This document shows positions 1 to 14,598 of a stretch of 64,000 nt of DNA, in pieces (the stretch's first letter is position 1; every line of letters begins with the position of its first letter). The notes beneath the pieces are model-generated. The model had not been told where the DNA came from. It saw nothing but the letters and a program-made list of their open reading frames with translations, and searched no databases. The DNA is from Bugula neritina. Taxonomy: Eukaryota; Bryozoa; Gymnolaemata; Cheilostomatida; Bugulidae. The stretch lies in NCBI GenBank assembly GCA_964035545.1, contig OZ037766.1, positions 30,799,274 to 30,863,273 of the forward strand. The letters are read 5' to 3'. The translations under genes were made by a program, and so were the position numbers.

Positions 1-1275
1 AATTAATTTAATTTTTTGTATTTTGCTATCTGTGCATATTTTGTATATGTGTTTACTTCATTAGATTGCGCTTTTATTATTTTGAAATATAAATAAAAAA
101 TTGAAAGAATAAAAATTTGGTGCTTGAATATTCTAAGAGCAAATATTTTTCTAAAGATTAAAAAGTTTTCAGAATTCCACATAGCTAGCATTGTGACAAC
201 CTAATTTTTTACAAAAAGTTAACATTCCAGTATATTTAATATTGTCTTGTCTTCAATAAAGTTTGCCTTGTTGGTGTTATTGAATTCAACAACTGACTTG
301 TAAAATAGTAATATAATACACACCATAATAAACTTAGAATAATAATGCCTCATACAATTAAAGTCATGCTCAGTAATTTAATTGTTTGTATTTAATAACA
401 AAGTCATTTAAAGAGGTGTATACAAACTTTTTAGACCTTTATACAATTTTTGGCATATGAAATATTTGCACTACAAATCAACTTTTGCAAAAGTTACTTT
501 TCTCTTCAAAAACTTATTAGATGAAGTTATTGCATTCAAAAGAATAGAAGATTATATAATTATGGCGTAAGTAAATATTTTGAAGCAATTGTTATAAAGA
601 ACTTTTGTCAACAGCCAAATTACCTGACTGTGAGAGATATTTTAGTTTATCTTGTTCACCTTGTCAGAAATGATTTCATTTATATATTATATAACTACAG
701 TATATATATAGCTTACTATACATTTAAACAGACCCAAAACCTACAAATAAAATTACTTAAAAAAAAGTACGTTAGACTTTATAAAATTTGTGTAATATTG
801 CTTGTAGATACACTGAAAAAAAAACCTGTTTTCGAGCATAATTTAAATTTAAATAATATACATGTTTTTTGCAGACATGACCAGTTTTTTAAAGTAAACT
901 TATAAGAAATTAAGACATTCATTATTCATAATGAGCTGCATGCATGGCCACTCAAACACAATGCTTTATTGACCACTCAGCATGTTTGGGCTAATTTAAT
1001 TTTCAGCCGCTGTTTATGAATTTTGACAAATATGAAAGTTTCACCAAAGAATACAATTTTATCATTATAGGAATATTAATATGAGTATTTTACGAATGAT
1101 ATTTTTGCAGGGTTGCATGCAAAGCTGAAAGTTTCTATACTAATTCATAACTTATCACAGTTTATTATAATAAAGCTACTTTATATATATAATTCTATAA
1201 CATAATAATTTGCATTTTTACAACAATTCAATACAGTTAATGCTGTGTTTGATTTATTGAAACGTTGCTCTAACA
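1..1275. other. AT-rich region upstream of the first receptor gene
   Basis: No coding exon with family resemblance was found here on either strand. The open frames are short and AT-rich, without splice-site support. It presumably holds the promoter and any 5' UTR exon of the receptor gene starting at 1276, but no TATA box or start site can be chosen with confidence. Confidence 0.4.
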
Positions 1276-4200
1276 ATGGATGCACCAAGCATTATGTGGT
1301 GCCAGTTTAGCCAGCACGTACCATGTTTTGTTACTATGTGGCAAGTTGGGAATTACCTGCTCACACTATCTCATCTGCTAGTTCAACTCGTCCCTGCTCA
1401 AGCGTACACATTCGAAGGTAAAACAAGCTTTATACATTCTTAGCTTTTTTGAAGTCTTAGTTTCAGCATATTGTAATCTGTCACTTGAAATGAATGGGAA
1501 AAATGTAAACTCAAGCTTCAGTCTCTTTTATATTTCACGCGTATTTGCAATTATTTTTCACTCAATTTGTAACACTGGCATCAGGGTGGTCTAAAACAAA
1601 CCTTAAATAAAGATGAAGTTAGTAAATGGTAGATGTAGTGGCACAAAAAGTGTTGCATATAATTTTAGATGTAGAGAAAGATAAATACTTGTAAATGTAG
1701 AGAAGAATAAGGTATTTAATGTACTTTTAGATGTAGAAGAATAGATAAGATAGCGAGTTTATTTGTAGATGTTCGAGAGAGAACCTGTACAGGAAATAGC
1801 ATGACAGATTTCCCCGACGAGACTCTGATAACAAAGAGAAACTACCTGAGTAACAAGTACACCGGTTGTTACTATGTCAACGGAAACATAAACATACCTT
1901 CGCAGGTGTATCTGGGGAATGAACTTGACTTCCTGAATGACATCATTGATGTCTCTGGTTACATCAGATTGGAAGGTATACACTGTTTGCATGCTTAAAC
2001 CTCTTTCTGTTGGCTAACATATGTCTTTTTCTCTGCCTGCCTGCCTGTCTGTCTGTCTGTCTGTCTCTCTGTCTGTCTGTTTGTCTGTGTGTGTGTGTCT
2101 GTCTGTTTGTCTACTTACATTTCTCTCTCTCTCTATCTCTCTCTCTGTGTCTGCTTGTCTGCCTGTGTGTCCCCATGTTTGTCTGCTTATATTAAATAAA
2201 TCTGATGCAAAACTCATAATAAATTCAAATACTTTATTTAGACATATATACAATAATTTATAATGTAGATCAATGTTATTTTTATACTTTTTGTTTTATA
2301 TACGAATTAGGCAGCATATTTCAATTTAAGTAATTTTATTGTTTTCAAAAGTTGGTACACATTCTCGCAGGTAGAGACACGTCACTGAGAGGAACTAAAG
2401 CTCTTGAAAAGCTGAGAACTGTAAGAGGTTCAGAGCTAACCTCGGGCAGTACGGAGAAGTCCCAGTACAGCCTTTTCATCGATATGTTAGGACCTCAAAC
2501 CGTCAGGTTGAAATCATTGTTGCGTAGGTTTGTGCATGGTTGTAGCTATTCTTTCTTGATTTCTAAACCATCTTTTACATGGAAGCTTTTTTTATAAAAA
2601 GTCAAAATAAAATTTGTTTGAAATAAAATTCAGTAACTGCATTTTACACACAAAACTGTTAGTGCAAACACTTCTAAACCTTTGCTTTTCTCACCAATAG
2701 GCAGTCATCAAAAGTAGTACATAATTCCCATTACAAATCTTTTGTTTATATTTGATGTTGACAATATTTTAGGCTCCATACATTTATTATTGCTGCAGAA
2801 TATGATATAAAAATTGCTTATTAACAGCCTACTCTAAACTATGTAAAACACTAATAGATTAATAAAAAGAGTTATATAGAAGTCTTGTAAGTTGGTTCTA
2901 CCAATCTTTTTTGTAGCACTGAGTGAATATAAAAAGTATATATACACCATATTTATAGTTTTTTTGTAAATTTGCTCTTGCATCAATCAATTTCAACAGA
3001 ATCTTTAAAACTTAAAGCCAAACAGTTCTAATACATGTTTTATTTCTTTTAATAAAAACTCTCTGGCTCACATATAAAACTACAAACCAATTCCAAACAA
3101 CAAAACTAATTTGCAATATGTGAACGCACTTGTTTTAGACTTAGCACTTTTTAAACTGTAGGAATAGAAAGAGGAGATGTCTACATACGTTCCGATAACT
3201 GTCACCTATCAACTATTGACTGGGGACCCCTACTAGCTTATCCCTACTTCCAGAGTGTCAACGTAACTTCACCACCAAATTATTGTACCTCCAGAGGTGA
3301 GCAAGAATATCTTCTACAAAACAATGTCATCAAAGTATATCACTTTATATATGATGTGATTTCATTTTGATGAAGTCAAAAACTATTAGACTGGAAGCTT
3401 TAAATCATTTGTACCTAAACTTTAAATTAACGCTAGCGCTTTTTGATTAATAATATCATGTCTACGTGCTGTCCTTTGGTTGCCATCAATCACCTATGTG
3501 TATGCAACAAAACTATAATGCAGTTCGTTTTAATAGTTCTTTGTCTGATGCAAATATTCATCTACAATATAGCTGAAAATACATATAAACTACGTGTAAT
3601 AGTCATAATAATTATACTAATTCATATTATTGTTTCTATAACCTTGCTGTCACTATAGAACAGTGTGTGGAGTAGAAGAGAGGTGTGGGAAAAACTGTTA
3701 GTAATTAATCAATGAGGTGTCAAACGACATAAATCAACCAGCCTGTACGCTAAGACAGTGCAGTGTTGGAGATTTTAATGCTAACCGAGTGTTTTGAAAC
3801 TCAAACTGTAACTGATGCATGCAACTATAATTAGCATATTTTGTGCATGGAGTCACAAAACATCCTCTTGTCTTCTTAAGGGTTAACCTTGCCGTGGCGC
3901 CGGTGCATATTTTTAGTAACATCACTAATAAGTTTCAATCCTTGGCCTGCTTGTGTAGTGAAAAAGGTTATATCTAAATTAGGGTAAGAACACGACGTTT
4001 TGCATATTATGTTCTTTCTAAATTTTACAGATGTTTTGCAATATACTTTATTAGTTAATATAGTTAGTTGAACACTCAAATCTTGTATAATAATTTATCT
4101 TGTAGATGAATCAGTTTGCCCCACTGAGTGCTCACATGGTCACTGCTGGACTGACAACCCTGGCAACTGTCAGTTAAATTGTCACTTTGCATGTGGTGAC

Positions 4201-7200
4201 CTTGGTTGCTATGGTGAAGGTGAACAAGAGTGTTGTCATAGAGATTGTGGTAGGACATGCAATGGATCACAGTCTACAGACTGCAGATTGGTGAGCAACT
4301 GAGTGTCAGATTTTGCTAATATGGTAAGGGGTGTATATAGCAAGGGGTGTATTATAGCAAGTGGTGTATATACGTAGTAAGGGGTGTATAGAGCAGAAGT
4401 GTAAATAACAAAGGGTGTATATAGCAAGGGGTGTATATATGACAAGGAGTGTATATAACAAGGAGTATATATAACAAGGAGTGTACATAGCAAGGGGTGT
4501 ATATGGCAAGGAGTGTATATAGAAAAATGTTTGTATAAGGCATGTGTTTAACAGGAAGTGTATAAAAATAGTGTAAAGTGATTGTACCTATTAAACACTG
4601 TATACAGCAATGAGTTCGCGGCAGCCTAGCCAAAGTATATGACAGAAAACATTTCTTTAATTTTATTTTACACCCTTTTTTAATTTAAAGTTGAATAAAC
4701 TAGCAATTTTACAAGTTACAATAGCAACTTTCTACTTTTAACTTCATTTTTAAAGTCTCAATTTTCATTTGGTATCTCCATTTATATCAAGTTTGACAAA
4801 AAATTTAAATACAATTGCATTAAGACTATTATTGAAATATCTAAGTAGACAGCATTAAATTATTTTCTCTAGATTCTAGACCATGATGTCTGGTTTGTTT
4901 GACAGTTTGATGGATGCTCAGGGTACTATGACTCTAGTGGAAAGTGTCTAGACACATGTACAGATGAATATAGTTCAGGTTTAGAGAGATTAGCACAGAG
5001 AGTTGCTCTAAACAACAAGTTCTGTCTTGACAAATGCCCAAAAGGTAGTTTCTGTATAAAAGCTAAGCATTTCATTTGAATATCTTCATTCAGACAAATA
5101 CTTGATTTTTGCTGCTGAAAATTTAAATTCAACCTATAAACATTTTGCTTACCTAAAAAGCAAATTTGTAACTAGCACTAGCATCTTTACGTTGTTTAAA
5201 AACTGCTGCCAATAGTTGAATATTTTATTTTATGCATATAGTTGTGGTTTTGATTATGTGTACATAATCTGCAAGTACTATAGAAGCTGTAGAACTTAGA
5301 ATCAGCATGTATTATAGCCTAAATATATTATAGCTATTAAGTATCATAGCTATTATAGCTAGCTTAGAATGTAGATAACACTGATTGGTGCCGATGAGAT
5401 TACCACTTGACTATAGCTGATGATATACATCTACACAATATATAATTTAACAATCGTTAGCTTTAGCATATAATATAATATCTTAATACATTGTAATACA
5501 GAAAAATATTTTTCTGTCCAAAGGAGATGGAAACTTTGCACTAAACATGACAGCCATGAAAAGTAGGTCATATTACGAGGTCTTCTCTGCTAACAAGATG
5601 ATAAGTCAAGCTGCCGCTGCCGTGGATGGACTAACAGACATTGGTGACCTCTCCTTGACCCCAGAAACAACCAACCAATGGTGGACGGTCAAACTTAGAC
5701 AACTTATTGAGCTTCTCTTTGCAAATGTTTACTTACAGAAGAGAGATTCTGAAGATGCATGTGGTGGGTTATACGCAGCACAGTCAAATCCCACCAAGCC
5801 TTGATTTTAAATATCAGAATATTTATATATTTTTTTATTCTGCATGATAACATTCTAAAACTGTCTTAACCCTTCAAACCTCATAACATATTTGAACTAA
5901 AGAAACTACTTTGTAAATCATCAACATTGAAGATGCATTTACAATACTGGGGTTTTTCTAAATATTACATTTAGATGTGTAAAATGTTATATAAAAACCT
6001 AAACGTTTGGGCTATCAAAAATTCCTTTTACAAATCAGAAGCTTTAGCAAACTCTTGTGGAGTTGTAGGTCACTACTCCCTGAGAGAGACTCATTACCTG
6101 ATCTCAAACTTGACCTACATAAGAGATGACCCTCACCCTGGTAACCCTGGCTGGAAATCCTGCACCTACCGGCATGACAGCTCTTTAACAGAGTTTACTG
6201 TAGTTTGTGACGAGTATGACCCCACCCCTGTAACTAAGCACTTTGCTATAAGGACCACAGGGCAATTTGCTGGTGGAATACAGCTAAGAGAAGTTGAAGT
6301 TTTTGGACTGGGTAAATGTACTAACAACTGGGCATATAGAATAACAATTATATCTTAGTGTATAACTAATTTGCATTATAAAATAATCTTTAGTTGATAT
6401 ACTGTAGCAATAATCTTGAGTAACCAGTACAATATTATTTTCTCTTGCAGTGATTGAATGTTACAAAATGGTAAAACAAGTTGAAATATCACACAAGGAA
6501 AGCTAGTTATAATTTAAGAAAATATTTTTAATTATTTTAAATAAAAGATTTTCAAAAACCTATTTAAAAACAAACTTGAAGTAACACTATTTCATGGCCA
6601 GTACCTGTTGTAGACATTTTTGATTTATCAATAAAAGGGAAAAAATGTAGAAATAAAATTAGGAGAAAGTTTTGTTTTTCAATTAAAAGTACTAGTTACA
6701 ATGTGAAGTTGTCCTATTGATATAAATACAGGTCTGCTTCTATGATATAATTGAAATCAATTACACATTTTATAAATACTAGCATAAAGAGTTCACTGTA
6801 AATAGCATTTTGAATTTTAAAATCAATTTAACACAAAATACAGTCTGTAATAAAATTAGTTATGATTAGTTACAAGGCAGTTCTTTTCATTGCAAGTAAG
6901 ATAAGTATAAATAAAATTATAAATTAAATAGAATAGCAGATATGAAAATAAAAAATGCAATGCATCTTTTAAATACTATAATGTTTTCCAAGTATTACGG
7001 AGTTATCCTACATTCATCTGTAGAAAACATAAACTTAGCTACCACAGAGACGAATGTGGGAACTTATTCTAACAACCAGGGACAAGCATCAGTACTAAAT
7101 GATGGCAGAAGAGATTCTGCGAGTACGTTCAGGGCGGCATCATCTTTCTGGGCGCTATCATTTGGTCGCGACGTGAAGTTGTCATATGTGAAGATATTTC

Positions 7201-10200
7201 TTGACTCTCACACAAACCTCTGTTCTTCTCAAGACTGCAGTAAGTTGAACAATATGTCTAGTGACAGTTATAAAATGGGCTTTGGTTTTAGGCATTATAT
7301 AAGATTATCTGTTATTGTAGAGAGACAATATGTGCTGAAATAGTCATTTCAAACCAAATTTATTTAGCAGAGTATAAACAGTGCTGTCAAAAGTATAATA
7401 GGCTTACAATGCAATTATATGAAAAAAATAAAATGCGGTTTGCAAGGTTTTGAATGTTGCTGTCTGAGCATGTATTTAAAAATCTGTAATTGTTACTGGA
7501 GCTTAGGTAACTTTGTTATTTCTATACTTATTGTAGATTCTTTAGAATATGTCCTTGAACTTCAAACCAACCAATATCCTCATAACTGGAGTCCTGGATC
7601 ACAAGCAGACAAAGGCTGGAAGATTTGCACTGATGAGAAGTTTACGATACCAAAGTGGGAACGAGAAATATTGACAAGATGTAAAACTAGTATGGGATAC
7701 TTTTCTCCTCGTGTCATTCGACAGCTCAGTGTACGAATGTTACCTCAAACACAGTCAAAGAATATTAAACTCACTGAAGTGGAAATATATGGAAGATCTT
7801 ATCATTATTCGAATAGTTTGTATCTAAAATTACATATTACTTTTCAATAAATAATTTCTATTCAACAAACAGCATATATCATTGTTTCATCTAATAAATA
7901 AAATTAATTCATTTTGAAAAATGATTGTATAGTATTTTTACTAAAACTTGCTGTGAAAATTGTGATTAAATTATCAAGTGATAAGTTTTTCAACAAATGT
8001 GATTTTGGTGCTTTTGTTAGTGTCTGAGAACTTTTTTTAAAAAAGCTAATAAATTCTGCTTTACTAGGTCATGTTTTCAACCATAAAGGAGATTGTAGAC
8101 CAAGTTGCTCAACTGGGTTTTATCCTAGCCCCAGTAGCGCGTGTCTACCGTGTAGAGAAGATGAATGTGAGAAGTCATGTGACCTACGTCATGTGACGGT
8201 GTTGCCTGACAGTAACTGGCAGTTTAACATTTTGACTAACGGAGCTTGGCATGGCTGTACTAGAATATATGGAGATGTTATTTTACACCGAAAGCTTTTT
8301 GAACAGTGTAAGTGAGCATTATAAGTGCGTGTAAATGTAGGTGTGAGTAAGTGTAAGTGTAAGTAGTTGTAGGTTTAAGGAAGTTCAGGTGTGAGTAAGT
8401 GTAAGTAGGAGTAAGTGTAAGCAGGTTAAAGTAAGTGTAGATGTGCCCAAGTGTAGGTCTAGGTGTAGGGGTAGATAAGTTTACGTGTAAGTCAGTATAT
8501 ATGTGTGAGTAAATGTAGGTGCAAGTGATAGACTTAGAGATGGAAATAATTACCTTCACTCAAATGAATCATATCTAAAATATGTATAAATTAGTTTTAT
8601 GCAATCATATTTCATCAAATGAGAGTTTAATTTGCATTTTATTTAAAATATACGACAATTTTTTAAAATAATATTTTTGGAAAAATGTGCATTTGTATTA
8701 GCAATAAAATATCAGTAACTCTAAATATTTTATTCAATAATAGTCTGGCAGAACTGGGGGTTAGGTTCGCAATCTCGGATAAAGTTTTTTTCTCTTTTGA
8801 TTATTTATCTTGAGGGTCCAGGTAGATGTTTCCAGGTGGGTGTGGACCTGCCACCCTTGAGCATTTCGAGAAATCCAAGATGGCCGCCAATTATGAAAAA
8901 ATCGTAATCTAGTCGGCATAAAGTCTAAATTATGTTGCAAAAACAAAATTTTTTTGATGATTAAAATAGATGTGCATTTTTAGAATGAATATGTGCAATG
9001 CCAGTAAAAAAGAAATCAAAGTAAAGAGCTAAGAGACATGTTTTTCAGCTCAAAAATCGGAATTGCTTCAATAAAACATCACATATGGTGCAGAGAAATG
9101 ATACAAGGTTTTTGAATGACTGTTTGGGCACTGGGCAGATATATAAAAAAAAACATTACTTATTGCCAGGAAATAAAAAGTGAAAAAAAGATACAGATGC
9201 AACATATTGCTCAGCTAAAGTTAAAATTGAACGTATATATAATCGTACAAATGCGACAAACTTTCACTCATGTTCATATTAAACACCTTTTTCATTTTTT
9301 TTATCATCAGTATTTGTTAGAAATGTTAGTTCATTGCAGCACACTCCTGTTACTGCTTCACAAGGGCAGAACTCTGTGCATGGGATAGATGTACTAGAAT
9401 AGCCATATCTTGTTGTTTAACATGATTGTTGGCTTCCACAGGAGCATTTAATGAATTTGGGCCATTTTACTTTATTTAGTACACATCAGCAGATTATGAT
9501 CAAACATTTTAAAGTTTGCTCAAAATTTATGAAACTTACTATATGGGGTAATAGAATTCGCTGATTCTATCTATGCATAACAAAATGACTGGGAAGAGGT
9601 CCTGCAACATTTAAGCGCGGCGTCATTGTCATACGAGCTAAATATACATTTGTGAATCATCACGGCCTATATAATATCTCAATGTAATAATAAATTAGGA
9701 ATAGACATAGAAAATCATGCATAATTGGAAAAACCTTAATTATTCAGTTTTATTTGTTAAAATTTTGATAGTTTGAGGCAAAAATCTATATACAATAGCA
9801 GCTAAACTGTAAAAAATCGCCGAAAGCTAGAGCCGTCGAGTGTACACCAAATTAACTAACATGATCTACTTCATAATACTGTCTGGTGTAAGCACAACAT
9901 CATTTCATAATCCTTTTGGGAAAAGAGATTCTATTAGATTCCCTATCACTTACCAATGTTCTAGTGGGCTTAATGCCGCAGTTTCATATGGCTACCTGGA
10001 GGTGTGCTCTGGTGACATTGTCCAATAGCTTCATCTGTAGGAGGCAAAGTACATAAGTTAAAGGCACATCGCAAATAGCATTGCTGACCTTGGTTTCCCA
10101 AGTCTTTTGTCTTGTAGATGTCATGGAGGAGCACTTTGCATAATTGTAGCAACATAGCATAAACTTGGTAGCTTGTATGAATAGTAATCCTGAAAAAAGC

Positions 10201-13200
10201 ACTAGTGTCACCAAATCACATTTTCCTTCTACCAAGACATTTAGTATGACTGGACTCCCTTTCCAATATTCTACATTGTTGCCCCTGAGAGACCATGGGA
10301 AGGCAGCAAATTGTTCATCATAGGGCTTTGTCTCAGACTTTCTCATCCAGTACGCCGTTGTCCAAGATGAGTAGCGGTTTTGCAGGGCACCAAGTGCTAT
10401 CAGAGAGTGTCATCTGATTCTATTGTCAACATCTTCATCTGAGAAGCCACATTTCAGTATGCCATCCTTCACTGTATCCGTTAACCTTTTTTGCCCCCTC
10501 CCCCCTCTCCCTTTCTCTTTCTCTGTATCTTCATCTCAGCCACCATTATAATATCTTCCTCCGTATCTCTTCTGCGCACATGTCCATACTATTGAAGAGG
10601 TCTTCTCCTCATGTCTATTGCGATAGCTTCTATTTTGGCCTCCTCCTTTTTATTATCATTTGTTACATGGTCTTCCCAATTCATATTGTAAATTTTTTTA
10701 AGCATCCTCATCTCAGTTGCACTTATCTGCTTCAATATTGACAAGAGCAACTGGGTGGCATCATTCTTTTAGTGGGTCACTGCAGAGTTCAATCTTCCGT
10801 TTGACAGACTCCCTGTCCTTTGAATCAGATTGGATTCTTGATTGCATCTCATCCTTATGAGTAGTGAAAGCATTTATTTCAGACTCATCCCTGATGTCAC
10901 TGAGGCCATACTATATCTTGTTGCATGCAGAAGTGCTGTACACCCACACCTTGAGAGTTTCAAATTTAGTGGTGATGCCAATGATTCCCCCTTGCTGTGA
11001 CCAAATCTCACGAAAGTCACCTCAATGGTCATGTCTGACCAGATGCCGTCGAGCTGGCTGCGTTTATGATGCATTGCGTGGTTACCAGCCGCGAATTCAA
11101 TCCTTACATCTTGTGGCATGACCTCCACGCTATGCAGATAGTGCATTTCCTCTTCTATTGCTAGGTATAAGGCCCAGTCTCATTTTCTAACAGATATGAT
11201 GTGGGTGTTGATGGTAAAAATTGGTCCAATAAAGCACATGGCCCACAGTTTTGCTGTTCTTGAGCTCTCTGCAATCTTAACATCTTTTCAAGCTCCTTCA
11301 TGCTAGTGATTACACTTTCATCAAGACTAGCTTTAACAGTTCTCCCACCAATATTCTCAGACCTTGTACATTCTGGAGAAACTTTTTCTATTTAGCATTT
11401 TGGAGAAACAACCAAAAGTAGAATTAACTACTTCTACCAAACCACTTTCAGCTATTAGTGTTCCAGTGCACCCAACATAGGTCATTAAAAGAGGAGAAAT
11501 TAATAGTAAACGTCAATGAAAGGGGATTGGTATGAAAAAGGTAGGGAACAACTGTTCTAATAGATGTATTACTTCCCTCAGCATGAAATACATTTTCATT
11601 TATAAAAAACTGTTGCAAATGCTTTTAGAGGAAAAGTCAAATGGGCTGATTGTAGAAATAGTTTTCGAAAGCAAAAATGTCAATATTTAGATAAATGATG
11701 TGTCAATAATAAAGCAATTAAATTATGTTAAGAAGCCTTAGTGCTGTGTTATTAAAATTTTTGACCCCTTTTTATAACTTTAAAAAACATAGCTAAAGTT
11801 TTAAAACTGAAAATAACTATTAAGTTGGCAGCTCAACAAATCTTTTCGATAGGCATGCCAGTTGGAAATAAATTGCTATTCAACTCATATGGCAATGACG
11901 TTGCATTTTAAGTTTGCAGAACTCCTTTCAGCTTTATTTGGTGGACATACTTGTAATCAGCATATAAAATCACACCATATAGTAAACTTTCATGAAGTTA
12001 GAACAAACTGATGCAGAGATAAAAGGAAATTATAAACACGGCAAGGCTAGGTTAAACTTGAAAAAATGAATGATTAGGGCTTAGCTTAGTTACCCTTGGG
12101 TATCATTTGCCTATTACTCAATAATGCATATGATAAAGGCACATGCATCTTTATTATATTAATTTCTAAAGATTTCAAAGCATTGGAACCTTAAATTTAG
12201 CCCCAATGGGTAGGTACATTTGAATTAGAAAAAATCGTTTGGTGCCTGGTGGCCATCTTGAATTTCTCAAAATGCTCAAGGGTAAGAAGTCCACACCCAC
12301 CTGGAAACATTTACCTAGACCCTATATTTGAATAATCAGGAGAGAAAAAAACTTTATCCGGGGGTGCGAACCTAAGTCAAAAATTGGTGTTTTTCTGCCA
12401 GACTATAATGAAATATATTTGCTACAACCTGATTGGTTGCAGATAGCCAGAACGTGAAGACCCAACAATTGCTCTCAGCCGCATTTCTTGACAAGGTGTT
12501 TGGAAACTTAAAACTGATAACAGGAACATTTGTCTGGAATAGTGGCTCTCACGCCACTAGTTTGACAAATCTAAAAATGTTTCGATCCTTAGAAGTTGTG
12601 AGGGGAGAAACAGTTTGGAACATTTCATCCTGCAGTTCTCCAGATTCATGCAATGGGTAGGTGCTTTCTGTTGATAACACTAAATATATAAATGACGGTG
12701 AAAATATGAAAATTTCTCAGAATAGATGTTACATTTAAAGGTTCACTTAATAAATTTGTGTATAGTTATATTTTCACAGGCAAACTAATTTAACCCATTT
12801 TAGCAAGTGGGTAAAACCCAGCTTTTATTGCATTTTTAGCAAAAAAGTATTTTAATCAAACTAACGGGCATAAATTAAAACTTGACTTTGTTTTTTGTAA
12901 TTTCCATTCACAAGTTACAGTTTAGAAAACCCATTACCTAATGACCTTCACCTTTGGGTAATCTGCTTATATTCACGCAGAGCTACAGAGCACTTTTCAC
13001 AAACTGAACTCTCTCATAACTTTGTATACTTTAGTTACAGAGTTTAAAATAAAAAGTTGTTAGTTTCATCAGTTCAAACATTTATAACCAAACTGGTAAA
13101 TTGGTAGTGACTCTAACTTTAACTACAAGAACTAATCTGAATTTCTCAATTTTTTATTTTTAGTAAATCTTCATTTTATATAAACACCAACACAATGACT

Positions 13201-14515
13201 CACTTTGGTATACCTAATGTTCTGGAAATACCCAAAGGAAATGCTGTAATACAAGCTAGAATGCTTTGCTTACCAACTCGGAAGGACTTAAAGTCTCAGC
13301 TAATAACTAAAGAGCAACTTTATATTTTAGTGAAAAGGGCTAAAGATTGCTGTAAGTGATAAGGCTTATTCATGCATTGTGAACACTTGCAATTAGCTTA
13401 TAAACAAAATTTAGGTGTGCTGGCACAGTTTTGGTATCATTTTATAGCTTTAAGTTTATAAATACTGTTTATTTGTTATATTATTTGCTCTTAAGCCCAT
13501 GCACTGTCATATTTAGGAGAATTTAACTGTTGACTGGATAATAGTATATTTTGCGAATTTTTTTAGAAAAAATGCTGTCTTTAGTTATTTAATCACATAA
13601 TGTTAATACATTATAATAGAACTTAGAAATAATTAAATATTCCTAAATATTTAAGTTATGTTGAATTTTAATACTTAATTTTTAACTTTGTTGCTTTATT
13701 TTAACGATTCTTCTCTAAACAAACTTTTTTTCCTAATTTTCAATCTTACATAAAGAAAATGACTTTCAAATGCTATTTATATAAATTATAATTTAAAGTC
13801 ATTATTAAAACTTGGAAAGACAAAAAGGCACAGCAAAACTTTCTGTGCTATGATATTTTTTTCACATTAAAAACCACCACGTTACTTGCTACATTGATAA
13901 ATCTATTGGAGCCTATATTAACAAAATCACATTTTAAAACTAATAGTTACTTTACTCAATCATAACTAGGTGACTTTGAACAATTTTGTCAATTTTTAGT
14001 TCAGAAACATTTTAATCTCCAAATCCCTAACAAACACTCAATGTTTATAATTTGAAAATTTTATAGTTATAAACATTTTACTAATTTATTTAACTATATG
14101 TTTATAAGTTCATTCTCAAGCAAAGACACTAGTTCAGTATTTGAGTGTTTAAAAGCTTTCAATAATTTCATATGTCATTCTTAGTCATAAAATAACCATT
14201 TGACTTAATAGTCTTGAAACGTTGTTATCTATTTTATTATAGCTGCCAATTGTTCTCCGGAGTGTGCTGGAGGTTGTTCTGGAGCAGGTGGTGACATGTG
14301 CTTGAAGTGTCACCAATCTGACACAAGTTGTAAAAGATGCAAGAACTTTGAAGTTGACGGAGAGTGTTTTGAAACCTGTGATGACATGTCATATGAAGGC
14401 AGGGATGGTAAATGTGTCAGGTGTCATGAACAATGTCAGGGAGGCTGTGTGGGCCCTGTAAGTGTTTAAATGTACTATACCCAGGCTTTCAGCTGCACAT
14501 TTGAGTATGCTATAT

Positions 14516-14598
<83 letters not shown>

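Larger units (their letters stand above)
8741..12405. mobile_element. Composite 3.67-kb element with long terminal inverted repeats
   Basis: The left end (8741 to ~8915) and the reverse complement of the right end (~12231 to 12405) align over about 165 bp. Both begin TAGTCTGGCAG and share GGTTCGCA, GGATAAAGTTTTTTTCTC, TTTCCAGGTGGGTGTGGAC and CAAGATGGCC blocks. The termini are flanked by TAA on both sides; if the ends are drawn one base in, by ATAAT, so the target duplication is 3 or 5 bp. A 3-bp TWA duplication would suit a PIF/Harbinger-type element, but no transposase was recognised. The interior holds degraded reverse-transcriptase and other mobile-protein remnants on the minus strand. It lies within intron 12 of the receptor gene and is probably non-autonomous. 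Confidence 0.8.

Noticed and set aside
2010-2263. Overlapping Cys/Leu/Ser-rich frames on the plus strand and Arg/Thr/Asp-rich frame on the minus strand
   Set aside because: Products of the CTGT/CTCT microsatellite inside receptor intron 2.
5975-6038. Upstream extension of the discoidin exon from the ATG at 5975
   Set aside because: The TTACAAATCAG acceptor at 6038 matches phase 1 of the previous exon; starting at 5975 would need a phase-0 donor that is not present.
9984-10346. 120-aa minus-strand frame as an independent gene
   Set aside because: It follows directly on the degraded RT fragment inside the inverted-repeat element, has no recognisable domain and no splice support; treated as mobile-element debris.
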